From NCBI GenBank assembly GCA_964462125.1, contig CAYWXT010000084.1, positions 1-20,510 of the forward strand: DNA of 20,510 nt, given 5' to 3'. Shown piece by piece: positions 15,395-20,510 of the stretch. The position numbers and the translations under genes are program-made. This DNA is from JAWLFY01 sp964462125. GTDB taxonomy: Bacteria; Planctomycetota; Planctomycetia; Pirellulales; Pirellulaceae. The notes under the pieces were generated by a model, which searched no databases, was not told where the DNA came from, and worked only from the letters and a program-made list of their open reading frames with translations. Every line of letters starts with the position of its first letter. Position 1 is the first letter of the stretch.

Positions 15395-17626
15395 ATGCGT
15401 CGATCTCAGACGGGTTTGTTACTGGTGCTGTTCTTGGGGGTACTGCTCCAGGCGACGTTGACGGACGGAGCGGAGCATTTCCGCATGCGACGAATCGACG
15501 ATCGAATTCAGAATACCGCTTGCGCGATTGGGCCCGACGGACATCTCTATGTCGTGTCGATGAACTACCACGGCCGGACCGGCGGAGCGCAGCTAATCCG
15601 CTATCTGTTGGACTCCGAGGGACGGCCGCAGGGGGCAAAGGAAGTCGTGCATGCGTGGGATGGGGACGCAGCGGCCCAGCCAATCGGAATCGCCTTTGAT
15701 CCCGCCGCTACGCCACTGCAACCGATCGCCTGGATTGCGCTCGGCCAGTCGCTCCAAGGACACAGTGGTTGGTCAGACCCCTGGGCCGGCCGGATCTTTC
15801 GGGCGACGCTACCACCTACAGGCTCGCCGGAGAAGGCGAAATTGGAACTAAAAATCACCAACCTTCCGCATGCCTTCCACACCGTCAACGACATCCACTT
15901 CGGCCCTGATCAAAAGCTTTACATCTGCTGCGGCTCGACCACCACCTCCGGCTGGGAGCCGCACCAGACCGAGCAGCTCCTCTCGGGTGCGATTCTGCAG
16001 GCCGACGTGGCATCGATCCGCGGGACGTTGGACGTCAAAACTGCGGATGGGGGCACGTACAATCCGTTTGCGTCGGACGCGCCGGTGGAGCTGTTTGCGA
16101 CCGCAATCCGCCAGCCGTATGATTGCACCTGGCATCCCAACGGCCGCTTGTACGCCTGCACGAACCAAAATGATGTCAACGGTCAGACCGGCTCGGGAAG
16201 CGGCATTCCCGACGTCATCAACCAAAAGCCCCCAGAGTTCCTGGCGATCATCGAGCGAGGCAAGACGTACGGCTTTCCGAATGCGGCCCGCGGCGAATTT
16301 GTCTTGATGGGCGGAAATCCGACGGCGGGCGAGGATGGATGGACGGAGATCGACGCGTACCCGGCCGGTATTCATCCCCCGCCAACATTCGACCCAGATT
16401 TGCTTCACCGCATCGACGACATCGGTGGCGGGAGTGCCAACGGCATTCTCAGCTACCGCGCTTCCGGGCCGCTTCACCAGCACCTGGTCAGCTGCTTTTA
16501 TAGCGCCGATAAGATTTACACGTTCGTCCTCGCCGCCGATGGCAGAGTCTCGGGGCGCGACCCGCTCCGGGACGAGGACGGCCAACCGATGAAGATTGAA
16601 CGCCCGCTGGACATCTGCGAGCATCCGACCGCCGGCCACCTGTATGTCGCTGCATACGGACAGCAGGACAAGGGCGAGGAGGGCGCGGTCTACTTTTTGG
16701 AACGACAATCAAAACCGCAGTCGCCTCCGTTCGCAGTCACGCCTATCGCGCTCGTTGGTGCCTTGGAAGCTCACTCGGACGGATGGAGCGATTCGTTTTC
16801 CGCTTCGTCGCGTCACCAAGACGCCAACTTGGAGGCATCCTCCGACGCCGATTGGTTGGAAGTCCGCAAATCAACGACCGCGAACCAAGAGGGGCCGGAC
16901 AAAGAACGGCAAGCGTTCGAAGTGCATGTCCAAGGATCTCTGCAGCCGGGGACGCACTACGCGACCGTTCGCGTTAGCGACGGACGCGGCAAAAATCGTG
17001 CGTTCGGCGTTCAGGTCTTCGTGCCCACGGAGGATCACGATCGCTTGTTTGCCGTCTCGGCAGGCAACTCGCGTGACGTCACACCGAAGGAACTGCCCGT
17101 CGAATTGCCGCTCAGCGGGTCCGTCATGACGGCTCAAAGAGACGGGGAGATCGATGTTCGCTGGGGACTGGTCTCCGGTCCGTCTGATGGCGTATGGATC
17201 CACGAGCCCCACGCTCTTCGAACCAAGGCAACGTTCGAGCGGCGGGGAAGATATCAGCTGCGGTTGCTGGCCAAACGGGAGGGGCACAGCACGGAGCAGA
17301 TGGCGACCTTTATCATCGACGAACCGGGCAACGAGCCGCCGCGGGTCAAAGTCAAGGCGGGTGACACAAAAGTCCCTCATGGAGATCCGGTCCGCTTGAC
17401 CGCCGACGCCGATGACGACGGCCATCCCAAGGCGATCGGCAAGCTTACCTATCGTTGGTCGCGTGAAGGAACGGGCGTCGGTGTCGTCGACTTCGCTGAC
17501 CCGGCGGCTAGCAGCACGACCGCCACATTCAGCCGCCCTGGCCCCTATCGCATCCGCTGCACGGTCTCCGACGGCGCGCAGGAAGCGTACGACGAGGTCG
17601 TCGTTAACTGCACCCGACCCGAGTGA
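15395..17626 (+). CDS. Secreted sorbosone-dehydrogenase-like propeller with PKD-like domain
   Basis: A 743-residue exported protein. I chose the ATG at 15395, with GGAGG (15379-15383) 11 bases before it; an earlier TTG at 15377 overlaps that site. The signal peptide is about 25 residues (MRRSQTGLLLVLFLGVLLQA). Residues about 30-440 form a six-bladed beta-propeller of the glucose/sorbosone dehydrogenase type: TACAIGPDGHLYVVSM, IGIAFDP, VNDIHFGPDQKLYICCGS, IRQPYDCTWHPNGRLYACTN, GKTYGFPN and ICEHPTAGHLYVAAYG. PQQ binding is possible but not shown. The remainder holds Ig-like segments, and the last 100 residues a PKD-like domain (VPHGDPVRLTADADDDG ... GPYRIRCTVSDGAQEAYDEV). I see no CxxCH heme site. 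It may work with the upstream oxidoreductase on extracellular sugars. A possible alternative is a structural or binding role without catalysis. Confidence 0.88.
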   Translation: MRRSQTGLLLVLFLGVLLQATLTDGAEHFRMRRIDDRIQNTACAIGPDGHLYVVSMNYHGRTGGAQLIRYLLDSEGRPQGAKEVVHAWDGDAAAQPIGIAFDPAATPLQPIAWIALGQSLQGHSGWSDPWAGRIFRATLPPTGSPEKAKLELKITNLPHAFHTVNDIHFGPDQKLYICCGSTTTSGWEPHQTEQLLSGAILQADVASIRGTLDVKTADGGTYNPFASDAPVELFATAIRQPYDCTWHPNGRLYACTNQNDVNGQTGSGSGIPDVINQKPPEFLAIIERGKTYGFPNAARGEFVLMGGNPTAGEDGWTEIDAYPAGIHPPPTFDPDLLHRIDDIGGGSANGILSYRASGPLHQHLVSCFYSADKIYTFVLAADGRVSGRDPLRDEDGQPMKIERPLDICEHPTAGHLYVAAYGQQDKGEEGAVYFLERQSKPQSPPFAVTPIALVGALEAHSDGWSDSFSASSRHQDANLEASSDADWLEVRKSTTANQEGPDKERQAFEVHVQGSLQPGTHYATVRVSDGRGKNRAFGVQVFVPTEDHDRLFAVSAGNSRDVTPKELPVELPLSGSVMTAQRDGEIDVRWGLVSGPSDGVWIHEPHALRTKATFERRGRYQLRLLAKREGHSTEQMATFIIDEPGNEPPRVKVKAGDTKVPHGDPVRLTADADDDGHPKAIGKLTYRWSREGTGVGVVDFADPAASSTTATFSRPGPYRIRCTVSDGAQEAYDEVVVNCTRPE

Positions 17627-17878
17627 GAGAAGCCATGGAAAGTATGGCTGGTCGCTGATCGTTCGCCTCGACGGCGATCAACTAAGCGATCGTTCAGTTC
17701 AATCAGCCGCGAGCGGCGAGCTCAATGACACTTACTATGACGTCTCGATCAGTGAAGCGACGACCACCGACCAACTCGGCACGTCTCCACTCGATTGGAT
17801 TGCGCCGAACCTGTTCCGCACGCAGTGTGCCAGCACATGAGAATCCGCTGCCACCGCGAAGACGAGATGCGGGGGCGC
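17627..17878. other. Intergenic region, no gene seen
   Basis: This is the space between convergent genes. It contains one copy of the AATCAGCCGC arm (17701-17710) that also forms the palindrome at 5912-5977, but the matching second arm is absent, so it may be a half or decayed copy. Short frames here have no recognisable composition. Confidence 0.45.
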
Positions 17879-18268
17879 TCATCGAACGTACCAAGGATAG
17901 CGGTCACTCGGCTCGGCAAACGGGCGTCCTGGATACCGCCCGGGGAACGCGCGCGCTCGATCAGCCCATGGAGGCGGCCCACCACGGCCGTGCTTGAAGT
18001 GTCCGTCCCAGACACCCTTGCCGCGTGCCCAGTCCGGCGGCTCGCCGCCGCGTCCAGCCCAGGGCGGTGGTCCACCACGGCCGTGCTTGAAGCGGTCGTC
18101 CCAGACGCCTTTCCCGCGAGCCCAATCCGATGGTTCGCCTCCTCGTCCGCCCCAGGATGGAGGACCACCCCGGCCCTTCCCGCTTTCGTCCTTCCACCAG
18201 TCGGCATTGGCCGGTGCGGCAAGTAAGAAAAGGGTCGAGAACAGTGCTACGCAAACTGCTTTCGTCAT
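17879..18268 (-). CDS. Small secreted Gly/Trp-rich tandem-repeat protein
   Basis: A 129-residue protein with a clear signal peptide (MTKAVCVALFSTLFLLAAPA, cleavage likely after ANA at about 22). The mature part is two full 31-residue repeats (residues 32-62 and 63-93) and the start of a third, built around GRGGPPPWAGRGGEPPDWAR and GKGVWDDRFKH. They are rich in Gly, Pro, Trp and Arg with regularly spaced charges, so probably disordered or a surface or matrix polymer; it could bind nucleic acid, polysaccharide or metal, but no function can be given. I recognise no named family. The long plus-strand frames over it are shadows: the minus frame has signal peptide, start and periodicity. GGGAA lies about 10 bases before the ATG. 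It has no obvious operon partner. Confidence 0.75.
   Translation of the reverse strand: MTKAVCVALFSTLFLLAAPANADWWKDESGKGRGGPPSWGGRGGEPSDWARGKGVWDDRFKHGRGGPPPWAGRGGEPPDWARGKGVWDGHFKHGRGGPPPWADRARAFPGRYPGRPFAEPSDRYPWYVR
17963..18175 (-). repeat. 93-base in-gene tandem repeat
   Basis: Two full 93-base units (17990-18175) and about 27 bases of a third encode the 31-residue repeats of the small secreted protein. The units differ at only a few residues (for example PSW/PPW, GGR/AGR, DDR/DGH), which indicates recent duplication and a potential for copy-number change. Confidence 0.75.
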
Positions 18269-18602
18269 GGATGATTCCCGTCAGTAACGCTGAGAAGATC
18301 TTTGTTCTGGTATTGTCTTGGTTCAGCGGGAAGTTGAATCTTCGGTCCGGCGGATTGAACAGGGCGGCGACATCCTGTCGGAAGATTCGCCCAATCGTGC
18401 CCGAAAGGTATTTCGCACCCGCGGAAACATCGAAGCACTGTCATGGCCGAACTTCGTTTTGCTCGCCTTTGCGACGCGTTCGCGTACATCTAGCGGCGCT
18501 ACCTCACGGTAGCTTTTTCGAGTCTCAAAGTCCAATGGATTGTCGGCCGCCAAGCACGTCTCGGTCAGCATTGATGGTTCAGTCTCGCCACCCTGGTAGA
18601 TA
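18269..18602. other. Intergenic region left of the IS110-like element
   Basis: No supported gene. The only notable feature is a terminator-like hairpin (18498-18518). Short minus-strand frames are open (18323-18571) but have no family resemblance or ribosome-binding site. The promoter of the small secreted protein should lie at its left edge. The boundary with the mobile element is not exactly visible. Confidence 0.45.
18498..18518 (+). terminator. Intrinsic-terminator-like hairpin
   Basis: GCTACC, loop TCAC, GGTAGC and then five T form a textbook short stem followed by a T-run on the plus strand. No plus-strand gene lies directly upstream, so it may end a non-coding or read-through transcript, or simply be a palindrome. 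Confidence 0.5.
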
Positions 18603-18785
18603 TCCGAAGCTCAGGAGCCTCACACTGTCTTATCCGGCGTTTGAACCGCTGACAGAGCATCACGCTTCGCACACGGGTTTGTTGACTGCAGCTGCTCTCG
18701 CAGCGGCGCCTGCCCTCGGGAAGATTCGCTGTTGTCAGTGTGCCGATGAAAGCACGACAAGCCAATGCGGGCCCTAAGCTTCGGA
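18603..18785 (-). ncRNA. Candidate structured (bridge) RNA of the IS110-like element
   Basis: On the minus strand the segment begins TCCGAAGCTTAGG and ends CCTGAGCTTCGGA, 13-base arms complementary except for one pair. Within them CACACTG pairs with a later CAGTGTG, CTGACA can instead pair with TGTCAG, CAGCG can pair with CGCTG, and GCTGC-GAGA-GCAGC is a perfect hairpin capped by a GNRA-type tetraloop. The first arm overlaps the recombinase stop codon (18774-18776). IS110-family recombinases use a bridge RNA from a non-coding end to choose target and donor DNA, and in the IS1111 subgroup it is downstream of the gene, as here. Guide loops are not identified; the function is inference. Confidence 0.45.
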
Positions 18786-20339
18786 CGACTCTGATGTTAC
18801 TTCAGTTTCCTGTCTCGCTCCAAGTCGACTCAGTAACGGAATCAGGAGATCGCCAATCGAGGCTGCTCCACGGCGCTTCTTTCTTGCCAGTTCGGCTATC
18901 GGTTCGGCTTCTGCTGCATACGTCGACTTTGGTAACCAAGCGAATGCTTCGTTCATGTCGACAACGGTTTGCTTAAGCGATGTTCCGCGCGTGCGATGAA
19001 ACTCGCGCAGTTTGAACAGCAGATATTCGCGGTCCACTTCTTTGCCACGCCAAACCTGTCGACCGCTGACGACCTGATATATCATCCGATTAGCGCGGTT
19101 GGCCATCCGAACTTGGCGATCAACCACGGTGACATTGCGTTTCGCCCAGATAGCCGCCAAGCCCCGGTAATAAGAATGGCATTTGATCAAGTTTTTAGCG
19201 ACAAGAATGCACGCGGCACGCAAGCGACGACTGTAACTCTTGGCAACTGAACTGCTTCGATCCACTTGATCGCTTTGGTATCGTGACGGGTAGAGTCCCG
19301 CGCGACCGTTGATTGCCGTGGCCGAGGCATCATGTTCAATCGGCCCTGCTTCGCCGGCAAACTCAGCCGCAGAAACAACACTGATGCCGGTAACTGAGAG
19401 CAACAGTATATACGGCGTTTTAGCGAGAAATTGAGCCGATTTGCGTTCTGTGTCGTTGATCTGTTCGGTGAATGACTCGCGAAGCGTGGCGAGTTGTTTC
19501 CACTGGTCAGTCAGCAGACCCAAGAGCGGATCGGGATCAGCAGCCTGCAAGCTCCACGCATAAATTTTGTCGAGCGTGCGTTCTTGGAAACGGATTTTGT
19601 TTTTACGAAGGTGCCTGGCCAAGCCGACTTGCTTCGCCTTCTTGATTGCATCGGCGGAGGGAAACTGTTTTGCAATTGGCAAAGCGATGGATCCGTTGAA
19701 CAAGTGGTCGTCTTCCCAAAGGTCGGCATAACCTGGCATCGACTGGTACATCAAGACTCTGATTTGGACATTCAGTCGCGCACGCTGCTTGACCAAGTTG
19801 CGTCGGTGCCGCGACAAGCGTTGGAGCGATCGATAGGTTTCATCGATTGGTAAGATCGACAATCCATATCCATTGATCGCGGCGTGAAAGATTGCCTCCA
19901 GATCATTGGGATCGGTCGTGTCATCGGGGTGTAGAGTTTCGCGATAGTGGGACGACGCAAACGGATGAACAATGCGGGTGTCGTAGCCAGCCTTTCGGAA
20001 GGATCGCTGAACCGGTTTGTGATACACGCCGGTCATTTCGATGGCGACAATCGAGTCAACGATTCCTTCCGCTTGGCAAGCAGCATTGACCTGCTGAACC
20101 ATGGCCTGTAGTGATCCACGATGATGTTCCACATCGATCGGCTCGATGATGACTCTTCCGAAATAGTCACAGAGCATCCACTTGGAACGCCGCTTAGCGC
20201 AGTCGACCGAGACAACGCCGAATCGCGCTGGGCCAGACTTCTCAACTCGCTCTTGGATGATCCCAGCGGGCTTGCCAATGTAGCCCCGCTTGGACAAATG
20301 TTTCTTGTGGTTTTGATTAGAGTTAGTGTGGGTAGCCAT
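18774..20339 (-). CDS. IS110-family DEDD recombinase (transposase)
   Basis: A 521-residue RNA-guided-type recombinase that moves the element. I chose the ATG at 20337-20339, preceded by GGAG 8 bases upstream; a longer reading from 20381 adds 14 residues from inside the leader hairpin. The N-terminal RuvC-like domain carries the DEDD set: Asp46 (VVSVDCAKR), Glu101 (VAIEMTGVYHKP), Asp143 and Asp146 (TDPNDLEAI). A helical, coiled-coil-like linker (about 160-300) follows. The C-terminal Tnp domain holds LSVTGISVVSAAEFAGEAG (about 315), INGRAGLYPSRYQS and the Ser-containing segment DRSSSVAKSYSRRLRAA (about 360-376), where the catalytic serine should be. It is longer than many family members, mainly by a C-terminal extension with LARKKRRGAASIG. 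The frame is intact, so the enzyme may be active. Confidence 0.93.
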   Translation of the reverse strand: MATHTNSNQNHKKHLSKRGYIGKPAGIIQERVEKSGPARFGVVSVDCAKRRSKWMLCDYFGRVIIEPIDVEHHRGSLQAMVQQVNAACQAEGIVDSIVAIEMTGVYHKPVQRSFRKAGYDTRIVHPFASSHYRETLHPDDTTDPNDLEAIFHAAINGYGLSILPIDETYRSLQRLSRHRRNLVKQRARLNVQIRVLMYQSMPGYADLWEDDHLFNGSIALPIAKQFPSADAIKKAKQVGLARHLRKNKIRFQERTLDKIYAWSLQAADPDPLLGLLTDQWKQLATLRESFTEQINDTERKSAQFLAKTPYILLLSVTGISVVSAAEFAGEAGPIEHDASATAINGRAGLYPSRYQSDQVDRSSSVAKSYSRRLRAACILVAKNLIKCHSYYRGLAAIWAKRNVTVVDRQVRMANRANRMIYQVVSGRQVWRGKEVDREYLLFKLREFHRTRGTSLKQTVVDMNEAFAWLPKSTYAAEAEPIAELARKKRRGAASIGDLLIPLLSRLGARQETEVTSESSEA

Positions 20340-20397
20340 CCGAATGTCTCCAATTTGGAAGGGGTTGGAAAGTTCTTCCAATGGAGCGTTCGGATGG
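20336..20397 (-). promoter_or_regulatory. Leader hairpin over the recombinase start
   Basis: Arms at 20336-20358 and 20378-20397 pair imperfectly over about 18-20 positions, with CCATCCGAA/TTCGGATGG perfect at the base. The arm nearer the gene contains both the GGAG ribosome-binding site (20348-20351) and the start codon (20337-20339). A small inner hairpin TTGGAA/TTCCAA competes with the long stem. Such a fold would hide the start when transcription enters from outside, as known for several other insertion sequences; here it is inferred. Confidence 0.55.
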
Positions 20398-20439
20398 TCC
20401 CATTACTAGATTTTTGTAATCTGGGGGGACATACCAGAG

Positions 20440-20509
20440 ACGGTCCGCCGGGGTGGTAACCGATGGCGCTGTGGAGACGCACCTCGTTGTAATGCTTGAC
20501 GTAAGCATC
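20440..20509 (-). pseudogene. IS3-family transposase C-terminal fragment, frameshifted
   Basis: Reading from the right edge, the minus strand gives DAYVKHYNEVRLHSAIGY, the conserved end of the integrase core of IS3-type transposases. Directly after it the expected TPADRL is found in another frame, so a one-base insertion or two-base deletion lies at about 20454-20458. After TPADRL the similarity stops near 20440, where the IS110-like element appears to begin. The rest of the transposase, if present, lies beyond the window. Confidence 0.75.
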
Positions 20510-20510
20510 A

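Larger units (their letters stand above)
18590..20440 (-). mobile_element. IS110/IS1111-like insertion element (approximate ends)
   Basis: The element holds one long recombinase gene. Its ends are estimated. On the left the sequence ATCCGAAGCTC (18602-18612) recurs inverted on the right as GAGCGTTCGGAT (20384-20395), with one extra base, consistent with the subterminal inverted repeats of the IS1111 subgroup. The 5' non-coding part is short and the 3' part is longer and structured, which also fits that subgroup. On the right an IS3-type transposase tail stops abruptly around 20440. No clear target duplication is visible, as expected for this family. Confidence 0.7.

Noticed and set aside
15848..16708. 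Minus-strand open frame of 286 codons opposite the propeller gene
   Set aside because: GC-rich third positions create long antisense frames; the plus-strand propeller has clear repeats, signal peptide and ribosome-binding site.
17963..18175. Possible CRISPR array because of regularly spaced repeats
   Set aside because: The 93-base units are contiguous coding repeats without unique spacers.
17795..18226. Plus-strand repeat-containing frames over the small secreted protein
   Set aside because: Periodicity comes from the 93-base DNA repeat and is seen in several frames; only the minus frame has a signal peptide and a proper start.
18323..18571. Minus-strand open frame of 82 codons left of the mobile element
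   Set aside because: No recognisable family, no ribosome-binding site, and the terminator-like palindrome lies inside it.

Overview
The window looks like a stretch of a planctomycete chromosome (Pirellulales-like). This is an inference from gene content and architecture, not a database match. The supporting signs are an ECF-type sigma factor of the planctomycete type next to a zinc-ribbon Ser/Thr kinase, a BlaI/M56 pair whose peptidase carries a very long regulatory-domain and thioredoxin-like tail, a Tat-exported Gfo/Idh/MocA oxidoreductase, a secreted sorbosone-dehydrogenase-like propeller with a PKD-like domain, a squalene-cyclase-like plus DUF4159 relic, and short GC-rich palindromic repeats between genes.

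Layout. Positions 1-307 are non-coding with two hairpins. A secreted right-handed beta-helix protein lies at 308-1594 (-). Then come two decayed genes: a cyclase-like/DUF4159 protein (1726-2856, +) and a nucleotidyltransferase-like gene (2842-3129, -), each joined across an apparent internal deletion. A regulatory block follows on the + strand: sigma factor (3378-4154), Ser/Thr kinase (4279-5880), a palindromic repeat (5912-5977), BlaI-like repressor (6127-6528) and the overlapping M56 sensor peptidase (6525-10316). The thioredoxin-like end of the peptidase (to 10594) is in a different reading frame. A DUF6493-like gene faces it on the - strand (about 10680-13445); it is broken into fragments and lacks its normal start. 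Next is a metabolic and envelope pair on the + strand: Gfo/Idh/MocA oxidoreductase (13810-15129) and propeller protein (15395-17626). A small secreted protein with 31-residue tandem repeats (17879-18268, -) follows. The right end is an IS110/IS1111-like element (about 18.6-20.44 kb) lying against a broken IS3-type transposase tail.

How the genes fit together. The sigma factor and kinase are a plausible signalling pair. BlaI and M56 form a translationally coupled repressor/sensor pair. The oxidoreductase and propeller protein are probably exported enzymes acting on sugars or polyols. Several neighbouring genes are decayed, mostly by internal deletion, so this segment appears to be degenerating accessory DNA.

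The most promising signal is at the IS110-like element. Its 3' non-coding flank (18603-18785) is enclosed by a 13-base inverted repeat with one mismatch and holds nested helices, including a perfect stem capped by a GAGA tetraloop. It is a candidate bridge RNA. At its 5' end a long imperfect hairpin covers both the Shine-Dalgarno sequence and the start codon of the recombinase, suggesting translational self-restraint.
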